A program made the position numbers and the translations under genes. A DNA stretch of 64,000 nt from Oceanobacillus kimchii X50. GTDB lineage: Bacteria; Bacillota; Bacilli; Bacillales; Amphibacillaceae. The stretch spans positions 2,794,921 through 2,858,920 of the forward strand of contig NZ_CM001792.1 of NCBI RefSeq assembly GCF_000340475.1, written 5' to 3'. This document shows positions 52,796-62,701 of this stretch, in pieces. How positions within the stretch are numbered: position 1 is the stretch's first letter; every line of letters starts with the position of its first letter. Below the pieces are notes generated by a model, which was not told where the DNA came from, ran no database searches, and was given only the letters and a program-made list of their open reading frames with translations.

Positions 52796-54742
52796 ATGGA
52801 CACTAGGTTACGTGTAATGTTAAAGGAATTTATCCAAGCAAAATCTCCATTAACGAGCACTTTTATTGCTAATATTAACCATGTAACATCTCGAACAACG
52901 AGAGATGATATTAAAAAATTGAATCAACAACTTCACGCGCATGGAGCAACAATTCAATCTATTAAAGGAAAAGGATATCAATTATCCATTCAAAATGAAG
53001 ATGAATTTCATCGTTTCTTAACCATGGAATGGAATCAGGAATCTAATTCCAGAAACACTCCAAATACTCCCGAACAACGTGTCAAATATATTGTTAGACG
53101 ATTATTATTTACAATGGACTACATAAAACTAGAACAATTAGCAGATGAGATGTATATTAGTAAATCTACCATTCAAAATGATATGAAGTTAGTACGGCAA
53201 CAATTGAAACCTTTCGAACTAGATATCCATGTTAAACCTAGTCATGGTATTAAGATCATTGGAGAAGAAATAAAAATACGATTTTGCATGGCAGAATTTT
53301 TTGTTGATCGAGAAAACGATTCACATGCGGATGTAAAACCGCATTATGAATTTGTTACATTACCGCATCATCAGTTGAGAATGATTAAAAATATAATCAT
53401 CCAACAATTGGACTCACATCAAATGACCTTATCAGATATTGCCATTCACAACCTATTTATTCATATTGCTATTGCTGTCTTACGTATTAGAGACGGACAC
53501 CCCATCGATTTCAATGCAGCACACATGGAAGAAATGCAAGATATGAAAGACACAAAAGCATATTATGTCGCAGAGAAGATTGTGGAAGATACAGAAAAAC
53601 AATTACAATTATCTTTTCCAAAGACAGAAACAATTTATGTCGCTTTACATCTTCTGGGTACAAAAATGGTTGCCTCTACCAAAATAGACAGTACAGATAT
53701 TGAATCTATCTTAGATCCCTCTATTTATAAACTTGTGGTGCTCTCATTAGAAAAGATTGAAGAGGAAATGCATCTCGATATAAGTAAAGATAAAGAGTTA
53801 ATGATTAGTCTAGGGATGCATCTAAAGCCAGCGATGAATCGATACAAGTATGGAATGAATATTCGCAATCCTATGCTTTCACATATTAAGAAAAACTACC
53901 AACTCGCTTTTCAAGCTGCCGTCTATGCAGGAGTTGTCATCGAAGAGAAAACAGGTATAACAATTGATGAAAATGAAATCGGTTACCTTGCGCTACACAT
54001 TGGTGCAGCAATGGAAAGAAACAAATTAAAAAAAGGACCAAAGCGTTGCCTAGTTGTGTGTGCATCTGGTATGGGTACTGCGCAATTAATTTATTATAAA
54101 CTCAAATCAAAGTTTGAAGGAAAAATGGAAGTGGTGGGTACTACCGAATATTATCGTTTACGTGATTACCCACTTGATGATATCGACCTGATTATTTCCT
54201 CTATTCCTATTAAGGAAGATATACGAATTCCAGTCATTGAAGTCAATGCAATAATTGAAGAAGATGATTTACAACATATTCAATCATTTATATCTGGCAA
54301 AGAAACAAATCTACTATCCAAATATTTGCATGAGGCGAATATCTTTTTAAACTTAGAAGTTGCTTCTAAAGAACAAGTACTAAAGTATATGACCGTACAC
54401 CTCCAAGAGAACGAATACGTAGACACAGATCTTTTAGATTCCATTTATGAACGAGAAAAAATTGCACCGACCTCATTTGGAAATCTAGTGGCTATTCCAC
54501 ATCCACTAACACCGAAGTCGGAGCAAACTTTCATTTCTATCGCAACGTTAAAAGAACCTATTGTATGGGCAGATAAAACTGTACAATTTGTTTGTCTATT
54601 AAGCGTAAAAAGAAACAGTCAGGAGGATTTACAATCCCTATACGAAACCATCGGGAAAATCATCGACCGCCCTTCTATTGTCCAAAAGCTTGTGCAAACA
54701 AAGGATAAGAATACGTTTATAGAGATAATTAAGCAAGTTTAA
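52796..54742 (+). CDS. licR: LicR-like PRD transcriptional activator
   Basis: A 648-residue regulator: N-terminal winged helices (about 1-75 and 95-165), PRD1 (about 180-285), PRD2 (about 300-405), an EIIB-like domain (about 415-500) with Cys in VVCASGMGT, and an EIIA_2 domain (about 510-648) with VAIPHPL. The order and position at the end of a cellobiose-type PTS operon match LicR of B. subtilis. HPr phosphorylation of the PRDs activates it; phosphorylation via the operon's EIIB represses it when substrate is absent. Its likely DNA site is the palindrome at 49178-49202. Confidence 0.86.
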   Translation: MDTRLRVMLKEFIQAKSPLTSTFIANINHVTSRTTRDDIKKLNQQLHAHGATIQSIKGKGYQLSIQNEDEFHRFLTMEWNQESNSRNTPNTPEQRVKYIVRRLLFTMDYIKLEQLADEMYISKSTIQNDMKLVRQQLKPFELDIHVKPSHGIKIIGEEIKIRFCMAEFFVDRENDSHADVKPHYEFVTLPHHQLRMIKNIIIQQLDSHQMTLSDIAIHNLFIHIAIAVLRIRDGHPIDFNAAHMEEMQDMKDTKAYYVAEKIVEDTEKQLQLSFPKTETIYVALHLLGTKMVASTKIDSTDIESILDPSIYKLVVLSLEKIEEEMHLDISKDKELMISLGMHLKPAMNRYKYGMNIRNPMLSHIKKNYQLAFQAAVYAGVVIEEKTGITIDENEIGYLALHIGAAMERNKLKKGPKRCLVVCASGMGTAQLIYYKLKSKFEGKMEVVGTTEYYRLRDYPLDDIDLIISSIPIKEDIRIPVIEVNAIIEEDDLQHIQSFISGKETNLLSKYLHEANIFLNLEVASKEQVLKYMTVHLQENEYVDTDLLDSIYEREKIAPTSFGNLVAIPHPLTPKSEQTFISIATLKEPIVWADKTVQFVCLLSVKRNSQEDLQSLYETIGKIIDRPSIVQKLVQTKDKNTFIEIIKQV

Positions 54743-54763
54743 AACAGCTCTAGAATACAAAAA

Positions 54764-54790
54764 GTGAGTCCCCATCGTTTGGAGACTCAC
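54764..54790 (-). terminator. Terminator of manA
   Basis: GTGAGTCTCC...GGGGACTCAC forms a seven- to nine-base stem; the minus strand continues with TTTTTG. The plus-strand side lacks a T tract, so licR may rely on it only weakly. Confidence 0.65.
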
Positions 54791-54837
54791 CCACCTATAC
54801 TTCATTAAAACGTAGCAATTTCCCACCTATTTCGATA

Positions 54838-55797
54838 TTAGGAAGGATGAGATACGATACATTCTGCATTTCCTTCTAGTTCATATTTTTTTATGCCTTG
54901 AGGCAATATAAAGTTTGAACCTTTTTCAATAGTAAACTTCTTATCCCCTATTTTAATCGTACCTGTTCCTTCAACTACGCTTACTTGTAAAAAGTCTTTA
55001 TCGAGTAATTTTGTTACATTTCCTTGTATCTCCCAATGATATACTGTAAAGTAGCCCGTTTCAATTAACTTTCGAATTGATAAGTCTTCTTGCACTTCTT
55101 CTGATGGTTTTATTTTAACGTCTTGATGCGGTACCATCGTCACTTCTTTCGCTTTTTCTAAATGTAGTTCACGTTTATTTCCTTCTGAGTCTTTACGATC
55201 ATAATCGTACACGCGATATGTAATATCGGAGCTTTGCTGGGTTTCGAGAATAACAATCCCTTTTCCGATTGCATGTATAGTACCGCTTGGAACATGGACA
55301 AAATCTCCCTTTGCAACAGGAACTCGTTTTAATAATTGATTCCAATCACCTTGATCAATCATCTGATTTAATTCTTCTTTTGTCTCTGCATGGTGACCTA
55401 GGATGAGTTCCGCGCCAGGCTCTGCATCCAATACGTACCAGCATTCAGTTTTACCATATGATTCATGTTCAACTTCTTGAGCATATGTATCGTCAGGGTG
55501 AACTTGCACAGATAAATCATCATTCGCATCCAATATTTTAATGAGTAATGGATACGCTTCATTCGAGTCATATATTTTATTAAATAACTCCCCATGATGT
55601 TCCCACGCATCTATAAGTGTTTTCCCTTGTAAAGGACCATTTATGATTTTACTTGGCCCGTGCTTATGAGCAGAAATCACCCATGCCTCGCCCGCTCTTT
55701 CATATAAGCTCTCGTATCCAAATAATTCTTGTAGCTTTTGCCCTCCCCATATTCTTTCTTGCATTACTGGCTCTAAAAATATCGGTTCTTGATACAT
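54838..55797 (-). CDS. manA: Mannose-6-phosphate isomerase, class I
   Basis: A 319-residue zinc enzyme interconverting mannose-6-phosphate and fructose-6-phosphate. The cupin metal ligands H100 (VQVHPDD), E118 (GKTEC) and H175 (GTIHAIG) are present, as is the family block SDITYRVYDYDRKD (about 195-208). The length matches the short Bacillus-type ManA. It is convergent with the cellobiose operon and transcribed alone. No mannose PTS is adjacent, so it may serve mannose-6-phosphate made by other routes. Confidence 0.9.
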   Translation of the reverse strand: MYQEPIFLEPVMQERIWGGQKLQELFGYESLYERAGEAWVISAHKHGPSKIINGPLQGKTLIDAWEHHGELFNKIYDSNEAYPLLIKILDANDDLSVQVHPDDTYAQEVEHESYGKTECWYVLDAEPGAELILGHHAETKEELNQMIDQGDWNQLLKRVPVAKGDFVHVPSGTIHAIGKGIVILETQQSSDITYRVYDYDRKDSEGNKRELHLEKAKEVTMVPHQDVKIKPSEEVQEDLSIRKLIETGYFTVYHWEIQGNVTKLLDKDFLQVSVVEGTGTIKIGDKKFTIEKGSNFILPQGIKKYELEGNAECIVSHPS

Positions 55798-55976
55798 ATT
55801 GTATTCATCTCCTCAAACGCTTTCGTATAACTATTATTATAACAAATCCGAATGAAGCCTTGTTTGATTTTTATTGTAGAAGGTCGCTATGAATTGCGTG
55901 GTTCCATTCTAATCAAAGGTAAGTAATTTTTATAACCGAAATATTAATAAAATGTTCAATAATAGAAGGGACAGTG

Positions 55977-57092
55977 TTATCTCACACTATCCTCCTCCCA
56001 GTCTTTAAAATCATCGTTATTCAAGTTTCTAATTTTACCATTATTCTCAATTACCGCCTCTACATCTACGTTCACATTTATATTTGGATATAATTCGTTT
56101 AGAAAGTTTTTCAGTTCAGAATTAGTATAGTTTTTACGTAAACGATCGCTAATACCTAATATATCAACTTGTTTCTCTTGCAATTTCTGTACGAGTTGAA
56201 GTGTAACGTTCTTCATTTTTTCTTCAAACATACGTTGAATATCTTGATCGGTCAAGTGATCATCTGCTTCAGCAACGATTACAACAAACTCTAATTTTAT
56301 CGTTAGATCAATATTTTCTCCATTTACTGTATAGTCATATTTTACATCTCTTTCTACCAACTCTACATTAGTTGTATCATCTATAGTTACAAATGTTTTT
56401 ATCACATTTTCATCATTAAGTAAATTCATAATCATTACCTCAACTGAACTTATCCTATCAACAATTTGTCCGTTTTTTAGAATAGAAGCTCCTAAGTAAT
56501 CCATTGTTAAATCTTGATTCGAACCAATTAACGGTATCGCAATATCGCTAGTATGAGAATGTATTCCCCGGTAGACTTCCCATAAGCTCACTTCAGGATC
56601 ATAAATATCCCAACCAACCTGCTTTTCTAAAAAGCCAAAAATAGGTGTTCCAACTTCTTCAAAATTACTAATCATTAATTCGAAATACTCATTCATATCC
56701 TCCTTGATAAATGCTACAGATGGCGTAGCAGGCATATCTCGCATTCTCATGAAAGTATTTATTATATTCTCGACCCCTTCTTCTCCAAGCTTTTCATCTA
56801 TTACAATAAAATCGATGTGCTCCGAATCAATGGTCGTTTCAATCTTTTTTCGAATTTGTTCAATAGCGTCTACTAATGTTTTACCTTTCCCATCCACTTT
56901 CGCCAGATTTCTTTGCTCAGAAACAACAGATACAGGAATGATATAATACACATGATATAATTCTTCTTCTTTCGTAACTCCCATCATAATTGGCATTGAA
57001 CGATAGTTAATATCTCGTGAGTCCCAGCACCCACTGAGTAACATCAAAATAAATAACGTACTTAGAATCTTTATCCAATAATTATATTTCAT
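55977..57092 (-). CDS. gerC: Spore germination protein GerC-type lipoprotein
   Basis: A 371-residue Ger(x)C-family lipoprotein. The signal peptide ends in LLSGC (Cys22), followed by the WDSRDIN motif that marks the family. The three-domain body includes TPSVAFIKEDMNEY and the C-terminal helix-strand region SDRLRKNYTNSELKNFL. It is the outer, lipid-anchored part of a nutrient germinant receptor in the spore inner membrane. Its start overlaps the gerB end by 11 bases, so it is the third gene of a gerA-gerB-gerC operon. Confidence 0.9.
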   Translation of the reverse strand: MKYNYWIKILSTLFILMLLSGCWDSRDINYRSMPIMMGVTKEEELYHVYYIIPVSVVSEQRNLAKVDGKGKTLVDAIEQIRKKIETTIDSEHIDFIVIDEKLGEEGVENIINTFMRMRDMPATPSVAFIKEDMNEYFELMISNFEEVGTPIFGFLEKQVGWDIYDPEVSLWEVYRGIHSHTSDIAIPLIGSNQDLTMDYLGASILKNGQIVDRISSVEVMIMNLLNDENVIKTFVTIDDTTNVELVERDVKYDYTVNGENIDLTIKLEFVVIVAEADDHLTDQDIQRMFEEKMKNVTLQLVQKLQEKQVDILGISDRLRKNYTNSELKNFLNELYPNINVNVDVEAVIENNGKIRNLNNDDFKDWEEDSVR

Positions 57093-58155
57093 GCTTTTGC
57101 CTTCTTCCTATCCAAAAGATGAAAATCAAAAGACTAATTATAGAATAGAATCGAAATGGTACGAGCCACAAAGTATGACTTTGTACTTGCTCCCACGTAG
57201 ATATCATATTCGCAACAAAAGTAATTCCTATAACAATTACTACTAATGCAATCGACGCATGGAGATTACTTACTTGAAAAATACTTTGATACATCATTCG
57301 TAATATATGTAATAACATACCTAAAAATAAAGTAGCGTAAATGAGTAGACTTAAGCCAAATAAACTAGTAAGAGTTTCAAAAATAGACCACTCGACATCA
57401 ACAGAAGCCAACATTTCGATATATGGAAAAGTAAAATTTCTTGCAACTTCATAACCAAATACCGACATAGGGGAATAAGCAGATATAAATATAATTGGAA
57501 TCAAAAACCACGATGACCAAAATATAATTTTAAAATTATATTTATTCTTCTTTGGTAAGAAGGCTAGAAATAAAAATGTCGGAGATAGAATCAGAAACCC
57601 CGTAATAAAAGGAATATCCAATAAAAAGTCAATATTATCAACCTTCATTGGAAATATGTAATACCATTTTGCATTATAAAAAGACAATAAGAAAATAATT
57701 ACAATAACAAACCCCGAAGTTGCCATAATTAAAAAAGCTGTACGAAAAATACTTTCCATCGATCCTAGACCGATATAAGTCGCTGTTACAATAAATAAGA
57801 TCATAACATATAAAATTGGTGTCTGATTTAGAAATAACACAGTTGTAAATTCAGCATAAGTACGAACAGCAGTAATTACTGTTCCAATTAAAAATAGGCT
57901 TAATGGGATAAAAACTACTATTGAAACTAACCAACGGTTTTTAGGTAAATGTTCTAAAATATTGGGTTTCTTTAGTTTCGATATCCCATATAAAAAGAGC
58001 CCTATTATAAGAATGTATGAAATCCCATGTAATAGAACAACCAACCAATGTCCATTTTCAACCGTATCAAGAATTAGTGTTGGATAAAGAAGAAACATTA
58101 ATCCTATATTCACAATAAAAAAATAGGTTATAATCAATAGATTACTGATTTTCAC
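57082..58155 (-). CDS. gerB: Spore germination permease-like protein GerB
   Basis: A 357-residue integral membrane protein of the GerAB (amino acid/polyamine transporter-like) family with ten predicted segments. It is the germinant-binding subunit in related receptors. I start at GTG 58155 (MKISNLLIITYFF...), because GGAAGGGA lies six bases upstream and the length then matches the family; an ATG at 58185 is possible. It overlaps gerA by 14 bases. The HGISYIL and YAEFTTVLFLNQTPI segments lie in conserved family regions. The germinant cannot be predicted. Confidence 0.87.
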   Translation of the reverse strand: MKISNLLIITYFFIVNIGLMFLLYPTLILDTVENGHWLVVLLHGISYILIIGLFLYGISKLKKPNILEHLPKNRWLVSIVVFIPLSLFLIGTVITAVRTYAEFTTVLFLNQTPILYVMILFIVTATYIGLGSMESIFRTAFLIMATSGFVIVIIFLLSFYNAKWYYIFPMKVDNIDFLLDIPFITGFLILSPTFLFLAFLPKKNKYNFKIIFWSSWFLIPIIFISAYSPMSVFGYEVARNFTFPYIEMLASVDVEWSIFETLTSLFGLSLLIYATLFLGMLLHILRMMYQSIFQVSNLHASIALVVIVIGITFVANMISTWEQVQSHTLWLVPFRFYSIISLLIFIFWIGRRQKHEI

Positions 58156-59467
58156 TTTGAATCCCTTCCTTTTTCCATCGGACATAAGGTACTCCAAAAT
58201 TTGTAATCCGGGCAATATAAGCACACAGTACTAATAGTCCAATAACATGTCCTAGAATTCCAAATAAAGCCGAAAAAATCACAATTACATACTTCATAAG
58301 ACGTAGAGTAACTCCATTCTCAAAACTTATAATTATTCCATTGGCAATAGTGGTTGCAGCAATAACGATGATCAATACTCCACTCACTAGACTTGCTTCT
58401 ACAATTGCTTGCCCCAAAATGATTCCACCAACAACTCCAATCGTATTAGATATGGAAAGTGGTAAACGTACTGCAGCTTCCGTAATTAATTCAATTAGTA
58501 ATAACATAATCATTATTTCTATGAAAGCAGGGTAAGGTACAAATTGCCTGCTTTCTGTTATGGAAAGTGCTAATTGAATTTTTAACATTTCGGGATTGAT
58601 TGTTATCAAGGCAACATATAATCCAGGTAAAAGAAGTGCAATCAAAATCCCTATAATACGTAAAGCATACAAGGCATAAACAAATACACTTAAATAATTA
58701 CTATCACTTGGCTGTTTGAATACATCAAAAACTGTATTGAATAATACCAATGCAAACGGGTAGCCATCCATAAAAAAAACAATTTTTCCTTGCTCTAAAT
58801 ATTCTATTGCATTTTCTGGTAATTCCGTAGAAGATATACGTGTAATTAAATCAAACTTTGAAAATCCAAGTGCAACATGAATATCTTTCAACTGTTTAAT
58901 TTCATTTGGATATCCCTCAATTTTCTTCTTGATTTTTTGTACCATTTTTTCTTCTGTGGTTCCCTTTAACATAATAAAAGAAAAACGACGATTTCTTTTA
59001 CCATGTTGGGTTGTGATTACTTCAACATCCTTTGATCGATACTTACTACGCATTAGTCCAATGTTTTGTTGACTATTTTCTGTAAAAGCATCCTTTGAAC
59101 CATAAATAATTGACTCATTCACAGGTACATCTATACTTCGATATAAAGATTGTGAGAATGGATCAATAATTAGAGACACTTCTCTATTACGATTCCAAAC
59201 AACTAATTTCCCTTCATACAAAGCTTGAATCAGTTTACTGGATTGAAGTTTCTCCCATGGCATTTTTTCTGAACGAAAAGTATATTTCCCTGATTGATTC
59301 TCATCTTCCTCATGAACTAATGTATCAATCATTTTCCAAGTTTTAGAAAAGTCCACCAAGCTTTCAAAACCTATGACGTCATAAAGAGTACCATTTATTA
59401 CAATCGCCTTCACTTTCAAATCTTTGTTTTTCTTTTTTAGTTCATCTACCTGGTTGATGAAATCCAT
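58142..59467 (-). CDS. gerA: Spore germination protein GerA
   Basis: First gene of the receptor operon, 441 residues. The N-terminal soluble domain (about 1-235) contains the family blocks DPFSQSLYRSIDVPVNES and FFMDGYPFALV. About five membrane segments follow, with the conserved LPGLYVALITINPEM and RLPLSISNTIGVVGGIILGQA in pieces. It is shorter than many GerAA proteins (about 480) mainly at the N-terminus. The ATG at 59467 is chosen behind AAAGGGTG; a GTG three codons upstream overlaps that site. GerA, GerB and GerC act together in the spore inner membrane. A sigma-G-like promoter may precede it. Confidence 0.88.
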   Translation of the reverse strand: MDFINQVDELKKKNKDLKVKAIVINGTLYDVIGFESLVDFSKTWKMIDTLVHEEDENQSGKYTFRSEKMPWEKLQSSKLIQALYEGKLVVWNRNREVSLIIDPFSQSLYRSIDVPVNESIIYGSKDAFTENSQQNIGLMRSKYRSKDVEVITTQHGKRNRRFSFIMLKGTTEEKMVQKIKKKIEGYPNEIKQLKDIHVALGFSKFDLITRISSTELPENAIEYLEQGKIVFFMDGYPFALVLFNTVFDVFKQPSDSNYLSVFVYALYALRIIGILIALLLPGLYVALITINPEMLKIQLALSITESRQFVPYPAFIEIMIMLLLIELITEAAVRLPLSISNTIGVVGGIILGQAIVEASLVSGVLIIVIAATTIANGIIISFENGVTLRLMKYVIVIFSALFGILGHVIGLLVLCAYIARITNFGVPYVRWKKEGIQSENQ

Positions 59468-59498
59468 TTTTAGCACCCTTTCGCTTCTCCTACCTTTA

Positions 59499-59528
59499 TT
59501 AATGAACCAGGAAGCGAATTTTCATGCA
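59499..59528 (-). promoter_or_regulatory. Possible sigma-G promoter of the ger operon
   Basis: On the minus strand, TGCATG (59528-59523) then 18 bases then CATTAAT (59505-59499). The -35 fits TGMATA at five of six positions; the -10 is a poorer match to CATAMTA. Forespore expression is expected for ger operons. Confidence 0.3.
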
Positions 59529-59670
59529 AATAAATCTAAATTTCAGGTGGCAATTGGTTATGATCACTATGAAGACATTACTTATGATCTTCCATTATGT
59601 ATAAGGATTTATTCACCAAGATTTTTTTAAAAGGGGAAGAATAGTATCATAAAATAAACTCATATACTAA

Positions 59671-59703
59671 AAGAGCATTGTCATTATAAATGACAATGCT
59701 CTT
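59671..59703. terminator. Perfect 15-base-pair hairpin after the MFS gene
   Basis: AAGAGCATTGTCATT pairs exactly with AATGACAATGCTCTT around a three-base loop, 24 bases beyond the MFS stop codon. It ends the minus-strand MFS transcript. Confidence 0.75.
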
Positions 59704-59727
59704 ATTACATCAAAATTTTATACGAAA

Positions 59728-61263
59728 TTAAGAACTATACTCTGTTTTATTTCTAGTTTTTAGTTTTTCTTTGGTAATCATTTTCCCATCTGTACCAATT
59801 CTACGAATAAAGAAAGATAAGACTAAAGCTATTCCCATAATTAATAAGGAAATAAAGAAAGAAAAGTTAATTCCCTGAAGCATTGCTTCATTCATAATCT
59901 CTGCTTCCATTGTTGCCATCGCTTGTTCAGATGGCATTTGACTTGGGTCTATACTATTCATTGCAGATTGTGCTAGTTCTTCCGCTTTTGTTTCTGTTCT
60001 ATTATTCATAATTGTAATAAGTAAAGCTGAGCCAATTGCTCCTGAAACTTGTTGCAACGTATTGTTCATCGCTGTACCATGAGGATTCTCATGCATTGGT
60101 AACTGATTTAAACCGTTTGTCATAACAGGCATCATTACCATCGACATACCGAAACTACGTATCGCAAATACGAGCATCATCTGTCCAAACGTTGTTTCCA
60201 AGTCCAATTGAGTAAAAAAGTAAGTCGTTGACATCGTAATTAACAATCCTAGAATCGCTAATGTGCGTGCACCAAACTTATCAAACAGTCTTCCCGTAAT
60301 TGGAGACATGAATCCCATTACGAGTGCACCAGGTAACATTAATAATCCAGCTTCAAATGGTGTAAATCCTCGAACTGTCTGTACGTATAATGGCAGTAAA
60401 ATCATTCCGGAGAATAGTGCCATTGCTAAAACGATCGAAATCGCAGATGATAATGCAAACATTGGGTATTTAAAAATCTTAAACTGTAGCATGGGCTCTT
60501 CCATTTTTAATTGGCGCAGAACTAAAGCAATGACAGAAATGACACCTATTATAATTGTTCCATATACATATGGGCTACTCCAACCTTGTTCTCCAGCAGA
60601 ACTAAATCCATATAATAACCCCCCGAAACCAAAGCTAGATAATATAATTGAAAATACATCAAGTTTAATTTCACGTTGAGGAGTTACATTCTTCAGCTTG
60701 AACATCCCAATAATTAATGATAGTAATGCAATTGGAATAACAATATCAAATAAAGTTCTCCAGTCATAATGTTCTACAATCCATCCTGATAATGTCGGGC
60801 CTAGAGCTGGTGCAACGACCATTACCAGACCGAATGTACCCATCGCAGTTCCACGTTTTTCAATTGGAAAAGCAGTTAGCATAACGTTCATCAGTAATGG
60901 CATCATTACCGCTGAACCTGCAGCTTGTATTAATCTTGCAATAAGCAGTACGGCAAAGGTTGGAGATATACTCGCCAACACTGTTCCGATTGTAAATAAC
61001 GACATTGCCGTTAAAAATAAACTTTTATTTGTAAAGCGTTGAATCAAAAATGCACTCGCAGGTATTAATATACCATTTACCAGCATATAACCATTTGTTA
61101 ACCACTGCACAGCAGTTGGGCTAACTTCAAACTCGTTCATAATGGATGGCAATGCAACATTAAGCAAAGTCTCATTTAAAATTGCAACGAATGCACCAAT
61201 AAATAATATTGCGATCATACCGTAAGGCGGTTTTTTATGAAGTGATTCTACATTCGTCATCAT
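59728..61263 (-). CDS. MFS multidrug efflux transporter, DHA2 (EmrB/QacA) family
   Basis: A 511-residue proton-driven exporter with 14 predicted membrane segments. The family motifs are visible: LNVALPSIMNEF near 34-45, QWLTNGYML (about 54-62), the motif C region LVMVVAPALGPTLSGWIVEH (about 145-164), and the motif A-like GRLFDKFGAR. It resembles Lmr/Mdr-type drug pumps of Firmicutes. It is divergently arranged from a TetR-type gene 467 bases away, which most likely represses it. The start is ATGATG behind AGAAGG. Confidence 0.87.
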   Translation of the reverse strand: MMTNVESLHKKPPYGMIAILFIGAFVAILNETLLNVALPSIMNEFEVSPTAVQWLTNGYMLVNGILIPASAFLIQRFTNKSLFLTAMSLFTIGTVLASISPTFAVLLIARLIQAAGSAVMMPLLMNVMLTAFPIEKRGTAMGTFGLVMVVAPALGPTLSGWIVEHYDWRTLFDIVIPIALLSLIIGMFKLKNVTPQREIKLDVFSIILSSFGFGGLLYGFSSAGEQGWSSPYVYGTIIIGVISVIALVLRQLKMEEPMLQFKIFKYPMFALSSAISIVLAMALFSGMILLPLYVQTVRGFTPFEAGLLMLPGALVMGFMSPITGRLFDKFGARTLAILGLLITMSTTYFFTQLDLETTFGQMMLVFAIRSFGMSMVMMPVMTNGLNQLPMHENPHGTAMNNTLQQVSGAIGSALLITIMNNRTETKAEELAQSAMNSIDPSQMPSEQAMATMEAEIMNEAMLQGINFSFFISLLIMGIALVLSFFIRRIGTDGKMITKEKLKTRNKTEYSS

Positions 61264-61317
61264 CTTACCTTCTTTCTTATATATTTCATAGTAGCTATAG
61301 CTTCAATTATAGTGCGT

Positions 61318-61460
61318 GTTCAAAAAGGATGATGGAAAGGACCAAGAAGATCGAGGCGGCGTAGCTTTGAGTATCGGAACGTATGCAGTTAATACGTAAG
61401 GAACGGAAAAGCAAGCCAACGAAGAAATTGGATGTGTCATTTTCATCGGACTTTATGAAC
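61318..61460. repeat. MITE-like intergenic element
   Basis: A 143-base segment of different composition (GC-richer) from its surroundings, with imperfect terminal inverted repeats GTTCAAAAAG (61318) and CTTTATGAAC (ending 61460). It has no open frame of note. A single copy is seen here; its position between divergent genes and its bounded shape suggest a small mobile repeat. Confidence 0.55.
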
Positions 61461-61730
61461 AACCTCTTAAAACAAATTAATAACTTAATTATCTAGACTC
61501 ATAGTATAAATATACAAAAATATCATCTACCTACTCATTCTATCAATTCAGTACTCATCCGTTTTTAGGAAACTTTTTTCATTTTATACCCATAGTTCAA
61601 AAAATGCAATACTTAAGTTTGTTAAATTTCATTAAAGTTGATATATCAAATCTTTTTAGATAAAATTAAATTATACTAGCGTTATAAAAAGGAATTTATT
61701 CACTTAAATTTTCAAATAAGGATAGATTTG

Positions 61731-62624
61731 ATGAATCACAAAAAAAAGCAAATTATTGATGCTGCTCAATCGTTATTTATAAAAAAAGGATTTACTTCTA
61801 CTTCTATTCAAGATATTTTGAACGTGGCATCTATATCAAAAGGCACGTTCTATAACTATTTCACTTCTAAAAATGAATGCTTAATCGAGTTGTTACAATT
61901 AATAAGAGAAGAAATAGTTTATGAACGTAAACATCTGGAATCTTCAAAAGAGGCTAGTGATAAATCTGTTTTTATTAAACAAATCGCAGTGCGGTTTCAT
62001 ATTGATAGAAAACATAATTTACTTGCGTTATTTTCATCATTACCTACTGCATCCAAAGAGGATGATGAACTTCACATTTATATCAAAACTCAGTATTTAC
62101 AAGAGATCGTTTGGATTGCAGAACGATTAACTTCTATTTATGGAAAGTTTATAAAAAAACACGCTTTTGATTACGCCGTAAGTTTACTTGGAAATTTACA
62201 TTTCACTTCCAAAGTTATGTACGATGTGAAACCTCATATTTTAGAAGTAGAAACCATTATTAACTTCTCTTTATCCCAGTTAGACAATATTATAAATACT
62301 CATTCAAACGATAAGCCTATTCTTTTCCAAACGGAATATTTTCATCCTTATATGGAAAAACCAAATGGTTCTATAAAAGAATTCAAATTCGAAATGAAAC
62401 AAATATTAGCAAACTTAGAACAACAAATTAATCATGCTAATGAACCAAAAACAAGTCACTTTATTGATTTCTTGTATGGAGAATTAGAAGCACAAGAACC
62501 AAGAATTTTCCTTTTAGAAAGTGTTATCCAATCTTTAATTCATGCATTTGAAGGGTCTGATAACGAAAAAAATGCCAGGCACTTATTAACCTTGCTTTGC
62601 TATATGGAAAAACAAGAATCATAA
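61731..62624 (+). CDS. TetR/AcrR-family transcriptional regulator
   Basis: A 297-residue regulator, longer than the usual 190-220. The N-terminal TetR helix-turn-helix is clear (KKQIIDAAQSLFIKKGF, TSIQDILNVASISKGTFYNYF, about 5-52). The ligand/dimer domain is extended by about 90 residues with a second helical segment at about 215-297. It resembles YhgD/LmrA-like regulators of drug pumps. It is divergent from the MFS exporter gene, its probable target. I start at ATG 61731 rather than the TTG at 61728, since AAGGAT then has the better spacing. Confidence 0.85.
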   Translation: MNHKKKQIIDAAQSLFIKKGFTSTSIQDILNVASISKGTFYNYFTSKNECLIELLQLIREEIVYERKHLESSKEASDKSVFIKQIAVRFHIDRKHNLLALFSSLPTASKEDDELHIYIKTQYLQEIVWIAERLTSIYGKFIKKHAFDYAVSLLGNLHFTSKVMYDVKPHILEVETIINFSLSQLDNIINTHSNDKPILFQTEYFHPYMEKPNGSIKEFKFEMKQILANLEQQINHANEPKTSHFIDFLYGELEAQEPRIFLLESVIQSLIHAFEGSDNEKNARHLLTLLCYMEKQES

Positions 62625-62673
62625 AAAACGCTGTCTAACAAGTCGTAACTTCACTTGTTGACAGCGTTTTTTT
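62624..62673. terminator. Terminator between the TetR and LXG genes
   Basis: AAAACGCTGTC pairs with GACAGCGTTTT, with ACAAGT/ACTTGT inside. T and A tracts on both sides serve the two convergent genes. Confidence 0.85.
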
Positions 62674-62701
62674 ATTATAAATCGTTCAAATAAATGGCTT
62701 T

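Noticed and set aside
59424..59630. A 68-codon plus-strand frame upstream of the gerA gene
   Set aside because: It overlaps gerA and its promoter region in antisense and has a Ser/Phe-rich unlikely translation.
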